A DNA stretch of 64,000 nucleotides from Favolaschia claudopus (GCA_037176885.1 JAWWNJ010000040.1:558001-622000); one strand, 5' to 3'; counted from the first letter of the stretch, positions 31,301 through 43,390 are shown. Numbers and translations: made by a program. Notes: generated by a model not told the origin, from the letters alone.

Positions 31301-33542
31301 TACAATACAGAGCTGCCTATGTTTCGAGCTAGGAAACAAAGACGAATTAAGGGGATCATTCGCAGCGCCCGTGAACGAACACATCCAAAAATCAACTAAA
31401 TGGGTGGTACAGCACAGAACCAGCTAATGCGCAGGGATGAAAGAGAGTTGTCTTTGGGTGAGTAGAATCGAGCCCGCAGGATGATGACCAGCGAGTAATG
31501 ATACTGAAGCAAGTTCTCTAATTGCTGTAAAAAATGATTTGACATGAATGGATCGACTGAACCATTAGTCGCAGCTCTGGTGCCGCGCAAGAGTGTGAGT
31601 AAGTACTTGATGACATGCTGAGCCTTCCACAGTGAGCACGAGCCATTCCGTCGATAACTGCGCACAAATAGAAAAGCGCAAATTTGCACCGGCCATTTGT
31701 GTGCGGCTACACGACGCTGACTGACTGCATAACTCTGCCCAGGTGCAGGTTGTTGCCAACAGACAGGTGGTGCATTGGTAGTGTAGTGGCTCGCGGGGGA
31801 CGGAGTGCGTAGTCGCACCCGAGGCAAATTGATACCCGAGATGTCGCCACACCGCCGTTCGACCTGAACGAGCGTCAAGTGTCGTGGCGCCGAACGGCGT
31901 TGTGGCAGCAGTTGGGCAGATGAAGGATGGGTAAGTATTATGCTGCGATACGGCGGTCAGTAAACAGAAAATGAGAAGAGAATCATCCCGCACATTCATT
32001 GACCTTCAGCCTCACATGTGTTAACAAAAGAGCCAGATTCAGATTGAAGATCGCCATACTTGAGGAACAGGTGAGACAGATTCCACTGAGAAGTCTATTG
32101 AGGAGAGTTGCGACTCCGTTTGTTATTATTCGAAGCAAGTCGGAGGTCTTGCCCAGTCTGAGATTCGGAGACTTGGAGTGAGTTGTAGCCGAGAGTCGGC
32201 TTCGCAGAGAGTTTGTTGCCGTTGATTTCGCATTCGGGGAGAGAGAAGGAGGCAAAAAAGACACCAAGGAATCATAGCCAAGGACCCAAACGGCGCAGGT
32301 GAGACGATAGGAAGGGGAGAGTAAGCGGAGAGAGAAGAGCGCGATGCTGGCGAGAGCTGATCGACGGCGGTGATTTCCGTGTCGTCATTTCTTACCAATC
32401 TTGAATTCCATTGGCTGCGTCCTATGTCGCTTTCGGACGCAAGCCCGGATAGACATAGTCTTGAATACCGTGATGTTTACTCGATATGGCAAAAGAATCA
32501 AGATGAAATCAAGACGCCAAATCGTAAACTGCACTCGCTGCAGCAAAGGTGGAGCTCTGAAGACTGGGGACATTCATGCAGAGGTATTTACTAATCTCTC
32601 CTCTTTCTCCCTCTTTTTCTCTCTTTTTTTGCAACTTGAAAACTTGATTAATTCGCCGTAACCACAGACATAGTACATAAGCCTAATTTTTCCTCGCGCG
32701 ATTGTCTCTTTATTATGGCAACGATTAGCGTTCTGCTCTGTCGAGCAGCGTTCTGCTCTCTGATTCGCTGATGCCGCTTGATCTCGTGTTCGGCTATCTC
32801 GTCGGGACCCCAGCGACCGTCATGTATGTACTCATTTGCACCCGAATTCAGACATCATGCTGGTCTACTCTTTTATTTACATCCTAACATGAATTGCTCC
32901 ATTTTTGTGAGTTGAAATTGAGGGCTATGGGTCAAACCTATGGATATAATCAATCAACATCAATTTGCTTCAAGTTTCTCTGTGAACTTGAACACCAACC
33001 GATCCTACGGGACAACTACGGGATTTAACCCTCCAATTGACCTCTAACTTGAATATTTCTTCTGACTATTGACTAGAGTTCAGTGAGTCAAGTTATTCTT
33101 ATTATTCAACATGCCGAGTTCAGAATGTGATGTTCTTTTATGATGTTCAGCCCATTGGCTCCATCTATATAGTTAGGGGAAAAATCAGAAGTGTTGTATC
33201 TAAATTCTCAATTCTACTGGCACATGTTGGTTAGTACTGTACCTTTGAATCGACAACAATAAGAATAAATAGCACGATGTTGCCTCAGTATTATAGCCGT
33301 CCAAGATAATCAACCGAAAATCTTCTTGCACGGTTGAAAGGGACTCAGGACTGGCGCCTCATTAATTACGGACCGACATGAAAGCCAAATAAATTATACT
33401 GAACAAGGAGTTTGAGTAGAGCCGGCGTGTGCCCAAATATAAAGGCTGCATGCAACGGGAAGTACTGACAAATTGCCAGTGATTGTGTATTCGATGGTAA
33501 GCCCTAAACCGCAGTGCTGCAGTGGAACGAAGCAAAAGGTGT
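31301..33542. other. Unique spacer of the fold-back structure
   Basis: It is 2242 bp between the inverted arms. Open frames are short (up to about 160 codons, 31396-31878 minus) and unrecognised. A GCGTTCTGCTCT motif is repeated at 32731-32760, and a pyrimidine-rich run lies at 32595-32635. No transposase is seen. Confidence 0.6.
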
Positions 33543-35027
33543 GTGGGACACAAATTCAAACTCCGCACCTTACGGCATTAGCCTGCCCTCCTTACATCGG
33601 GGGCGTGGTAAAATACAGACTACCTTTACCTGCGCGTCGATGGGGAATGACCCTTCCTTGTAAGCACGAATTCTGGCTTCCTTTCTTCCGGCCGGCTTTC
33701 TGTCGTCATCGCCAACGCACTGCGTCCATACACCCGAGTGAGGCATCTGAAGTCATCTGAATACAGTGCGTCGGTGTGTGGTCATCCTTAATTTCTGTCT
33801 TTCTTGTTGCCGATTCAAACCCTTCGAGCCTCCAAGAAATACCATCGTGGTCGACTTTACCAACAGTTCAAAGCTGTATAGTCGTCGATACGTACGGTCG
33901 CAAAAAACTGCAGCGCCGGCACCCGCTGCCTACCTCCGCCGATCTCATCGATGCCTCCTCCTCTGTGTCCTTCGCTCTCGTTGTCTCCGCCGCCGTCTTG
34001 TTGCCTGGTATTTTCCCGCGCCTCCGTCCCACTTGCCGTCGCTCTCGGCTGCCTCCGCCGGTACAGGACCGTCACTGTTGTCTTCTGTTTCCGCCGCTCG
34101 CAATGCCTCCATCAACCCTTCTGCCGTCCGCTTGCACTGGTGACCTCATGCACGATGTCGCGGACGATCTTCGCGTGCGCCTATCGATTTCAACCTGCGG
34201 CGTGCGCTATCCGTCGTGTGCTTTCGATTGCACACAACATCGCAGTTGGCGATGCAGGACTTCCTGTATTCGTTGAACGCGATGTTTTGTTTCAAATCAA
34301 GCACATCGGCACAACTCAACTGATGGTCGAGGCGCGATACGTGCCACAAAATCATACAAGCCCTAGGCTACTTGTCCATTCTCTTCTTGTTTGCTCAAAT
34401 CTGGGCGTCCGATTTACAAATTCTCTTCGACGGCGGCCCATGCCCACACATACACCACTTACGGCTTCCCCTTCTCTTGCATTTATGGCTTCTACTCGCA
34501 TTCGTAGTGCGAGCACGGTGGGCAGCGATTCTTCAACGGATTCTTTCAATCTTCCGGCAGCTGGGACCGGGTCGGGCACCAAGGTTTACTGCATTAACAA
34601 TCGAGTGGGCGGCAATGTTGGGCCAGAACACAGAGGGGAGAGACAAGGGAGAGAGCTGGAAAGTGGGTGAAATTGACGCGTCACGACCACGTGAGAGAAT
34701 TCACGGCAACTGCCAGCAGATAATCACGCTGCGATTATCTGGCTGCTTATCTTGAAAAACGATTGGCTGGCCCATGTCCGTATGAGGAGCTATGCTCCGA
34801 AAGGACATGGGCCACGGAAATCAATGCCGGGACTTGGGACAAGGCAGCGATCAAAAGCCCGGGACGCTCATTTCGTGCAATATAAAGCAAATTTATTGAA
34901 AAGAAGGGCTGTAGGCTACTCAGAGTACAGTCTGAAATATCCTCTCTTTTCCCCCTTTTTCTCTCTTTTTTCCTTCCTTTTCTTTCTTTTTTTTCTCCCC
35001 CTCTCAACTGACATGGGACATGGGCCC
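33543..35027. repeat. Large fold-back structure, right arm (1485 bp)
   Basis: This is the inverted copy of 29816-31300, ending in CATGGGACATGGGCCC at 35027. The arm-to-arm identity appears essentially complete, because the open frames of both arms translate identically. It implies a recent origin or gene conversion between arms. Confidence 0.95.
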
Positions 35028-35750
35028 CTTTGGGCTCATTATCCATGCCAGATGACTTAGCCATTTGATCGGCTTATCGCCCGGTGATCCATGATGGCAC
35101 TGCCCTGGCATCGTCGGCATGTCGTTACATAACACATACAGTGTAGTGCTGCCGCGAGGTGGAGGCCCTCGGAGGTGAGGTGACTTTCTTGCATCAGATC
35201 CCGCCGCCACTGTAGACTTTTGATGTGTGTAAGTGCATGATAGCCTTTGAAACTTAAAGGCGAGCTCTGAGCCCTTTCCGGAGGGTAAAACTGCCTGCCG
35301 GCGGCATTTGCCATAGATACTTCGGTTCAAGTCTTGAATGCATTCCTTGGCAGATCAGATGCTTCCAGGACGATATGATATTGGTATAATACGATACGGA
35401 AAATTTCGTATTAATATCATATGTGGACAGCACTAACTCCAAGACGTAGCCTTTGGGATCCCGAAATCCGCAAGGGCCTGTGCGTTCTAGAAATTTTAAA
35501 TATGGCTAGAATATGAAAATACAATGAAATCGGAGTAGGATTCCACTCTACTGGCACCTGATAGCTTACCTTAAGTTTATATCATGGCAGTTGTAGCAAA
35601 CACGCTATTAATTAACCCTTCATCACTCAAAGTTCCTTGACCGTCGTAATTTGTGGGAAAAACCCCCAAATTCGGTTCCTTTTTGGTAACCGCGAGTATG
35701 ATGCCCCAAGATGTTGCGCACTGCAGCCAATGTTCACGGTATAGTGTGTA
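35028..35750. other. No gene recognised
   Basis: There is AT-rich palindromic DNA around 35375-35425 (GATATTGGTATAATACGATACGG...CGTATTAATATCATATG) but no gene or defined element. Confidence 0.45.
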
Positions 35751-36098
35751 CTGTAAATACTTGTACCGAGGCAACCGTCACGGTCACGGTGGGGTCGGTT
35801 GCGCTGCCCAAACCGCGGCGGGTCACGGTCACGGGCGGTTTGGTTGCCTCCGCCGAATCGTGACGATTCAGAAAATATTCATTTTTTGCCCTATTTTGAC
35901 CCCATTTTTGCTAAAATCCTCGGAAACGTTGTTTCCGACTACTTCAGGCTGCCCAAAGTTGGGTCAAACTCTAAATTTGCCCTAGATCATAGCAAAATTT
36001 ACGTTCTCGGTTGCTCGCAGCCGCTCTGGTTGCGTTGCCGAAGGCGGGTCACGGTGTCACGGTGCCGGGGTCGGTTGCCTCGGTACAAGTATTTACAG
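35751..36098. mobile_element. MITE, 348 bp, TA target duplication
   Basis: It has 26-bp inverted ends starting CTGTAAATACTTGTACCGAG, flanked by TA (35749-35750, 36099-36100). Subterminal GGTCACGG/CCGTGACC motifs are repeated on both sides. It is non-coding. Confidence 0.9.
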
Positions 36099-36127
36099 TA
36101 TGCTGCTGTGCTGGCGGGTTGCCGGTG

Positions 36128-36173
36128 CTTCATTTCAAACTCCGACTGATCTTCATTTCAAACTCCGACTGAT
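36128..36173 (+). repeat. 23-bp tandem repeat, two units
   Basis: CTTCATTTCAAACTCCGACT-GAT occurs twice head to tail. 36174-36789 contains no recognised gene. Confidence 0.9.
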
Positions 36174-36789
36174 CTACCACTAAGCGGACTTTGAACCATC
36201 AAAGCCCAACCTGCTGGTAACTTTCGGTCTCATCCTCAACGGTCCCTCTCTCGAAGCCTTAGAAATTCTACCCAGAAATGGGCTTATAGTATGCGCCGGA
36301 CTGTACCAAATATCTAAGAACTTCGACTCGAAATACGCTCTTGACTGACGACACCGTGATCTGGCAAACCCTCGGATACATCCACCTCATCTTCCCGATT
36401 TCTTGCAGCTTGGGCTCTAATTTCTACTGGGGAGCATCTGTATGGGTACAATATATACTATCAGACCTATTCATCACAGCTTAAGGTCCAAATTGGCAGA
36501 AAGAACAAAGTGGAAATGACAGTGTCTCCTTGAGCTGGTTTCGGCCCCGCGCCGCTTCAGTTAGCCTTCTGAGTGCTCTAGAACTCCACCAAGCTATGTC
36601 CTGGATATACTGGGAGTATACTAGTAGCCGTACCCCGCCGTCACACCTTGTCCCGTTGACATGGTGTCGATTTCTTCTGCTAAGATACTCGCAACTGATA
36701 CATTGCCTAGGTCGAGTTACAGAGCAATTTCAAGACAAGGAAGCATTCAAATACGACTTATTAACATTCCTCTTGACTTTTGTGTCCCT

Positions 36790-36935
36790 AAAAACGCCTT
36801 CCGGGTCCCTTCCTACAGCGGGTGCACAGCTTTTTGCCCCAAACCCCGGGGGTTTTACATTTAACGAGCTTTAGCCCCCTGCCTTCGGCACGGCCGACTC
36901 GCAAACCCCGCAGTGAATTGCTTGCCGACGGCCCT
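36790..36935 (-). other. Probable Helitron 3'-terminal region
   Basis: On the minus strand AACCCCCGGGGTTTGGGGC...AAGCTGTGCAC...GTAGG.AGGGAC lies 130-280 bp past the end of the helicase gene. It is homologous to 57205-57262, where the same block is followed by a GC-rich hairpin region. GC-rich palindromes close to the 3' end are expected for Helitrons, but I could not identify the terminal CTRR or the host junction. Confidence 0.45.
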
Positions 36936-37911
36936 GACAGAAAGTCATATGACTAGTTCCCTTTCTTGGATGGAGGCTGTGCCTCCTCTTGTTTTCATGT
37001 ATAGGATTCCTTCGTATATTTGTATAATGATCAATAAACTTGGCTTTACATACAGTAAACTAACTATTTAATCCAATATCTCTTGATACGCAATATTTTT
37101 AGTATATAAATTATCAGTGTTTGCAGGTTTGAATAGAGCCTTGATACGCTGGCTTGATGTACATCGCGAGAGTGCCACATACAGTTGACCGTGAGCAAAC
37201 ACATCAGCACGAAGGTCAAGTCCAATATAGTCAACCGATTGACCCTGTGATTTATTTATTGTCCTAGAAAATGCAAGCCGTGCAGGGAACTGCCTTCGCT
37301 TCATGGACACCCCAACTTGCTCTATTGCTGGAATAATAGATATGCGAGGAATAAAGGCCTTTTTCCAACCTGATCTCCAAAACATGAGGAGCAGCTCCAG
37401 TCAGAATACCGCGAGAGCCATTACAAAGACCGTTCCGAGGATCAAGATTACGGAGAATCATAATAGGACATCCCACTTTCAAAGCCAGCTTGGCCAAAGG
37501 TAAGCCAGATGCTTTAACGGAGTTGAGATACTCCAAGGGATATTCAAAACCACTATCAACTCCCTCCTCCGTAACAGCAGAGTCTGCACTATGGTAGATA
37601 GTTTTTGGACCACCAAATTTGTGAAGCAACTTCTGGTTGAGGTCATCAACCTCATCATTTCTTCCTGAGAGAATTGTTCGTTCCAAGAAGTATTTATCAC
37701 TTTGGTGATTCGGGGGAAGTCGAGAGATGTCAGGGTAGATTGCATCAATTAGAGCCTCTTCTGTATTTGCGGGAAGCTTGACATTGTCTGGCAGTTTTAA
37801 GTTGCCATCTTGGTCAGAGTTTCTCCCATGTCCAAAAATCTCTGTCTTCCTGCCTCGCATTTGGTCCTCCCAATCTCATATTTTGTGTGAGGTTCAGTCT
37901 TTGAACCTGTG

Positions 37912-38096
37912 TGTCAGGGGATTCCACAGCTATGACATCTTCTGACTTGGGCAGAAGTTCTCTGTCTCCAAGACATCATGCTGTGTGCTCACTTATGTCA
38001 TATCTTACGTCACCTCTTGTATATAAGTAGTTCACTGGGGATCTCTGATCCCCAGGTTTGTTATCGACTTGGCTCCTGGGCCCTTCTCCCCTTACA
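37912..38096. repeat. Solo LTR, 185 bp, CTGTG target-site duplication
   Basis: It starts TGTCAGGGGATTCC and ends CCCCTTACA, with CTGTG on both sides (37907-37911 and 38097-38101) and a TATATAAGTAG promoter-like motif. It is inserted in the helicase gene between LWPQ and TQNMRL. Confidence 0.9.
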
Positions 38097-38619
38097 CTGT
38101 GGCCACAAATAAAAGCGAGGATCATTACGCATGTCCTGCATAGTTTTGTCAACAGCCTCTGGAGCACGGCGATCTTGCATTGGTACTTCATCCCAAATTA
38201 CCAACTCAACTCTTTGCAAAAGTTCAGCCAAGTGTGTTCGTTTTTTAATATTGCATAAGATTCCTTGCCATAGAATGAGAGGGATTTTGAATGTAGAGTG
38301 TGATGTTCTACCACCCAAGAGTAATAATGAGGCTATTCCAGATGATGCAACACAGAGTACAATCTTTCCTTCAGCACGTATGTAGAGCATGACATAATGT
38401 ATTATAGACATAAGTTTTGCCGGTCCCACTTGGTCCATTCAAAAAGTATAATTTGGGATCATTGTTTTGAACAGAATGCATTACAGCATCAAATGCGGCC
38501 CGCTGATCATTATTAAATCCCTGGATTCGAGGTTCAGCCAATCTGCGCTGCTCATTGCGATCGTATGCCAACTGCTCCGCAATCAGGCGATTTGCTTCAA
38601 ATTGAGCCCAGTTGTCTAC

Positions 38620-39536
38620 GAGACACGAAAACTTTGGTAGCATAGGCGTTCGCGAACGCCTATTGATGGCGCCGAGCGCCTATTTTGCTCGTCCAACGCC
38701 TACTCTACGTAGCGAGCACCTAGTTGCCGTACCCAGCGCCAACTGCAGTTACCGACGGCACTACCTCGGCAAGAGTCGGCATCCGTGTCCCGAATTTCGC
38801 GGCGCACTCCGAGCGTACGAATCCCTTCAGCTTTTAATGAAGTCCCTTTGAAGATGCAAAGACAAAATTGTTTTGAATTCATTATTGCAACATAAGCCCA
38901 CTGGCAACACATCATTGTACTCAGCAACTAAAATTACTTTTACCAACTATATTTCCACCCTTTCAAACTCGACTCCCCAATGAAGCGACCGATAATCACC
39001 CCTATATCATGCACAGAAAATCAAAGAAACACCGGGAGACGCACCTAGCGCGCCGTAACTATTTCTGCTCCTCGCCATCAGCCTCACATTTCCTTCGCAA
39101 CTCCGAGGCCGGGTAGCGGCCGACGAATCTTGCGGCGGACCGGATTCGGGGCTGCCTCAGTTGTGTCTCAGTCGAAACTTCCCGAACTTCGAAGTCGGCG
39201 ATCTTCTCACTTTGACGGATAGGACAACACGGGTTGCTTTTGTGGTGTCCTCCGGCTTGCCGGTGTCGGGCTGAGGGGCGGTCACGATGTGCATGAACGA
39301 TGGGAGTGGGGAGCCAGAGGAAGTGGGCGGGGTGGACGTTGAGGGGGTGTTGGGGGGGGGGGGGGAGGTACTTACGTGAATATTGATTGGCGACGTAATT
39401 CTCGTACATCATTCGGAACAGACTTAACCTCCGCGTAGGTGTTGGTTGGGGCAATAGGCATTCGAGTGGTGGATAGGCCTTCGGGTCTTATTTAGGTGTT
39501 CGCCGAACGCCTATGCTACTAATCGTGTATGTACTC
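38620..39536. mobile_element. Mutator-like MITE, 917 bp, 9-bp GTTGTCTAC target duplication
   Basis: The ends are GAGACACGAAAACTTTGGTAGCATAGGCG and, inverted, GAGTACATACACGATTAGTAGCATAGGCG, flanked by perfect 9-bp GTTGTCTAC (38611-38619, 39537-39545). A 9-bp duplication is the signature of Mutator-type elements. The interior contains a 13-C tract and a minus-strand frame pair (39059-39454) with a possible intron, probably captured or decayed sequence; no MULE transposase is seen. Confidence 0.88.
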
Positions 39537-40440
39537 GTTGTCTACCGGGACAGGCATAGGTGGGAAATCGGATAATGACTTTTCCAGAGCCATGTAGAAT
39601 AGTATCTAGAAGATAGAGGCCATAGTCATATATTTGATTTTCCGTAGGGTTTGGAATTCCTCTACCCCTGAGTTTGTTATCCAAATCATCACATATGTTT
39701 TCTATGAATCTGATCCAGAGTGCTACTGGATCTTGCAAAGGCCAATTCTCTTTAAGAATTGTTGCAAATAATTGCCTCAGCTGATAGCCAGTCTGCATGT
39801 GAGCTGCTTCATCAAGGCATTGCTCTCATTCTCTGTCGTCTTCCAACAAACCAAGAGCTAAACATGCTGCTTGAAAGGTGGGGTGAACAATACCATTCAC
39901 AGTGCGAAGGTTCTCAAAGGATGTGGGACCTCGTACAACATTAAGCAGAGTGCGGAGATAAAATCGTTCTCCAGCAGATGGACCTGCAAAAAACATTCTG
40001 CCAATTGCGGTTTGCTGTTGTCTTGGAGTCCACTTGGTTTGTTTTTTGTTCCATACAAAACCTTGTGGAAACTCCTGGTAGAGCAATGTTCTAGCATTGT
40101 GAAGATCTTGTGCATTTGTTTTGAAAAATGCAGTGAGAGTAGTGTTTTTTTCAGCAGATTGGTCAAGCACGTCTTGAGGATCGTCATCCTGATTAAATAT
40201 AATACTCCTCTCATCCGGGAGATGTACTTGGAGCCTGACAACAGTTGGCTTCTCTTCATGCAATTTGTATCTGAGGAGCCTCCAAGTTGCCCCCGGGGCA
40301 GATATATAGCGACTATCCAAATGCATCTTGATCTCGTCATTTTGATTTTCCACAGTGGTGCTGCGATCATGACCTTTGAATACATACTTGTGGATATATT
40401 TTGTTGCCTTGATAGAAATGCAACATTCAACATTCATGTG

Positions 40441-40748
40441 TGTCACAATCAAAGCCTCGCGTCCACTGATCGGTAAGATGACCAGGGATTGGGGAGTGCG
40501 GTATTAGCTTCGAGAAATGAACTGAATAAAAGGACTAAAGTACAAAGAGAATATACTACGCTATTTATACTGCCACAGACCGTGTGAACAATCAATCACA
40601 GTCATCGCGCCCATACAGCCTTTAGAAGGAAACCATATGGAGAATGACTCATCATCACACGAACTGTGATCACTCAATGATAAACAATGCTTGTCAATAC
40701 CGATCATCTACGGCGTTGTCACGATAAGATTGCTATTCAATCGTGACA
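40441..40748 (-). repeat. 3' LTR of a chromovirus (308 bp)
   Basis: It is bounded by TGTCAC and GTGACA. On the minus strand it follows a polypurine tract (AGAAGGGGGGTAA, 40749-40761) directly after the chromodomain protein, and contains a TATAAATAGCG promoter-like motif. The left edge is the junction with Helitron coding sequence. The 5' LTR is not in the window. Confidence 0.85.
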
Positions 40749-41460
40749 TTACCCCCCTTCTAGGATCGGCGTCCTCGCCGATCGTCATGAAAAGACCCGT
40801 CTCCGGAATAAATAATTTCCTTGTTAAATATCTCTGAGACTCTTCTTTTGCCTTATATCTTTTGACAAGATAATCCCAGGATCCGGCGGGTAAGACTGGT
40901 AACGCCCGTATTTGGATGCCGTGCTCCTTCTGGTATTTCTCCAGAGTTCGTTTAGCACCTGGTAAGAGATGGCGTACTGGTTCCCACGTGCGCTCTCCCA
41001 ATGGGTAATCCTTCCACTTGATTAGATATTGATGTCCCTTTTTCCGGTGTTTCAATATCTCCTCCACTACGTATCTTTCTTCCCCACTGATGATCACCGG
41101 CGCAGGGCGGGCTTCCCTTCGATCAGGGGGTGGTTCCATGTAAGGCGACAAGATGTTCTCGCTGAAGACCGGATGTGACTGGTCCGTCTCAGGCAACCTT
41201 AACTTGTACGCCTTTTCTCCGACTTTCTCCAATACTTCATATGGGCCCAACCGCTTATCATCAAACTTCTTAGACGGCCTGTCCGTCTTGATATCCTTTG
41301 ACTCCACCCACACCTTATCACCCACTTTGAACACCGGAGCATCCCTGCGCTTGGCATCATAGTATTTCTTCATTTTCTCTTTGGTTTTTTCAAGCGCCGC
41401 TGACGCCTCATCTCGGATCTTGCGCATCTTCCCAGCAAACTCCTCCGCTGCCTCGTTCCT
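40708..41460 (-). pseudogene. Ty3/gypsy chromovirus pol C-terminus (integrase tail and chromodomain)
   Basis: The minus-strand frame gives the integrase C-terminal GPY/F-type module (VGDKVWVESKDI, RLGPYEVLEKVGEKAYKLRL, HPVFSENILSPY). It is followed by a well-kept chromodomain (YVVEEILKHRKKGHQYLIKW, then YPLGERTWEP) and a typical tail ending at 40708 inside the LTR. Chromodomains of this kind direct integration to modified histones. The rest of pol is missing: the frame is interrupted at 41460 by a TA element, and no integrase core follows beyond it. Confidence 0.88.
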
Positions 41461-41462
41461 TA

Positions 41463-42873
41463 CGGTAGGCGGGATGGTCGAGGTTCGTTTTTGAAAAACG
41501 CCGCGGTGCGGAGTTCAAATCCGGTAGGAGGCATCCTTTTTCGAGGGATTTTTGGGACCACTCTGTGGCTCAGAGAGCGTTTTAAGCCTCGCGTAGCAAT
41601 ATTCCATGTCTAAAGCTATATTTTAGAGCTCAAAATAAGCTTAATAAAGGTGGTCAAAGTATTCGAGAAGCAAACCAAAAGCAGCAAAAAGTCCCCATCG
41701 TCACGGAGTGGGCGCTCGTGCAGTTCATGTGCGAGTCCGCGGATCGAGGCTTCCCCTCATCCTAATGAGATCAACGAGGGGAAGAGGGCGAAGGAAGCTG
41801 GGAAGGAGAAGAAGAGGGTCGAGCGGGAGCGAAGGAAGGAGCTGCGAGCAGAGATTGAGCAGGAGTGGGCTGAGATGAAGCACCAGCACAATGCTGCGGT
41901 CGAGAACTGGACTTCCGAGTGGCCGGTCGTGGAGGATGAGGACGAGGACGAGGAGGACGAGCCAAATGAGAAAGGTGACGTGTGACATGCGTTCACCAAG
42001 GAGCCGGAATTGTGACATTTGGGATCAATATTTTGTTTCGATCGTCGTACTACATTTCAAGTTAAAACTGGCCATAGCTTTATGGTATATCTACTTGTTG
42101 TATCTTCTAGTAGTTGCCTGAAGAACCTTGGAATTTTTGCGATACATTTGCTGGGCAGAGATCAAAAACATCAAAGCTGATCACCATCGAGCCTTACTAC
42201 ACTGTAATCAAGCATTTTTGTAGTAGGTTACATCCAAATAGAATCAAACTGATGATGGATCAATGAAGTGTATGATGGCCGACAGTGGATCTTGAAAGAG
42301 GGTGAAGCATTTTGTGTCTTGCTGGTTTCATTCGGTCCATATGGCTTCATTGGGGGGCTTTGAATTGCCCAGAAAAGGATAGTATTTCAATGCTTCAATA
42401 CATTTACAGTAAATGTATCAATGACTGCATCACTAATTTGTTGCAGATGCAAGTTTGTCGAAGTGCCGAGGTGACAAAAATGCAAGTCTTTCCACTGACT
42501 CTCGCCAATGGACCAAGCACAAGGACTAATTTGAGTACCGGGACGATGAACTAACTATTTGCGCTCATCTGCTTTCAAAATTCAATTTTACCCGCAAAAT
42601 TCAAACTCCCTGATCACCCATCATCAACGCATCATTTCGGCACGGCGGAGGAAATCGATTTTTATAGTATTTGACGGCTTTGGGCTCTGGAATACATTTT
42701 CGACGCAATTGGGAGGGGTTTTGGTTGGGTATTGGACAGACTGCGGTCGTCAGATAAAGGCGTCAAGTGGGAAAAAAGGTCGCCGAGATGGCCGAAAAAG
42801 GACATCCCTTTTCGGATTTGAACTCCGCACCGCGGCGTTTTTCAAAAACGAACCTCGACCATCCCGCCTACCG
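41463..42873. mobile_element. TA-flanked element, 1411 bp, with 60-bp inverted ends
   Basis: The ends start CGGTAGGCGGGATGGTCGAG and stay nearly identical for about 60 bp (through GAGTTCAAATCCG), flanked by TA (41461-41462, 42874-42875). The interior has an open frame (41650-41985) for a Lys/Glu-rich, then acidic peptide (AGKEKKRVERERRKEL, VEDEDEDEEDEPNE) of unknown function and no ATG at its start, followed by the dispersed repeat also seen at 8137. No transposase is evident. Confidence 0.88.
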
Positions 42874-42926
42874 TAAGCCCAGATTCCGATGGTACTCGCG
42901 GAGTGTCCCAGCCTGCACAAGACGTA

Positions 42927-43296
42927 CAGTTGCGGCAAAATCAATTTACTTACCAAATAAGGAAATTTTCATCAAATCCGCTCTACCACACAACAAAACC
43001 ACCACAAGCACGTTGAAATAGCACCAAGCGCCTGTACTCCCGGATTTGAGCCGGTCTACGCCCAAAAAACAACCGGATTTGTCATGTTTCTCACTGTTTT
43101 TTGGCTGCACTTTATGAGACAAAGTTGCTGGTTATCCCGGCGAAACCAATACAAAGACGCCAGGTTTTTTACATCAGGAATACAGACTAGCAGTTCTTAG
43201 TAGTCTTATCAACTTATCGCTCGAAAAAAACGAGCAAAAGGAGCGAATTGACGAGAATTTCCTTATTTAGTAAGTAAATTGATTTTGCCGCAACTG
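42927..43296. mobile_element. MITE family with CAGTTGCGGCAAAATC ends, copy 2 (370 bp)
   Basis: Both ends are intact (CAGTTGCGGCAAAATCAATT / AATTGATTTTGCCGCAACTG). TA lies on each side (42925-42926, 43297-43298), and a 15-bp direct repeat CCTGCACAAGACGTA also lies on both sides (42912-42926 and 43299-43313). It is the same family as 25684-26051. Confidence 0.9.
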
Positions 43297-43390
43297 TACC
43301 TGCACAAGACGTACTCTCTGTGGCGAAAGAGCATGGGCGCCTTCTTGTGCACGTGGATTTGCGTCCAGGGTATACTTACTCAATTAAGTA

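Larger units (their letters stand above)
37068..40440 (-). pseudogene. Helitron Rep-helicase (RepHel), fragmented by three insertions
   Basis: On the minus strand, from 40440 leftward: the end of the Rep region (KYIHKYVFKGHDRST) and the inter-domain block (LLNVVRGPTSFENLRTVNG). The Pif1-type SF1 helicase follows, with motif I GPSGTGKTYVYNTL (38430 region), motif II LVIWDEVPM, TQNMRLGGPNARQ, and the C-terminal [20 protein letters not shown] and VALSRC motifs ending at 37068. The upstream HUH nuclease motif is not in the window. The gene is cut by a solo LTR (37912-38096), a Mutator-like MITE (38620-39536) and a chromovirus end (from 40441). Removing the first two by their target duplications restores the reading frame at the joints, so they hit an intact gene. 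Confidence 0.88.

Noticed and set aside
41463..41540. Possible tRNA gene or SINE head
   Set aside because: Box-B-like sequence is present but the acceptor and anticodon arms do not fold convincingly, and the segment is the inverted end of a TA-flanked element. Reported only as a finding.
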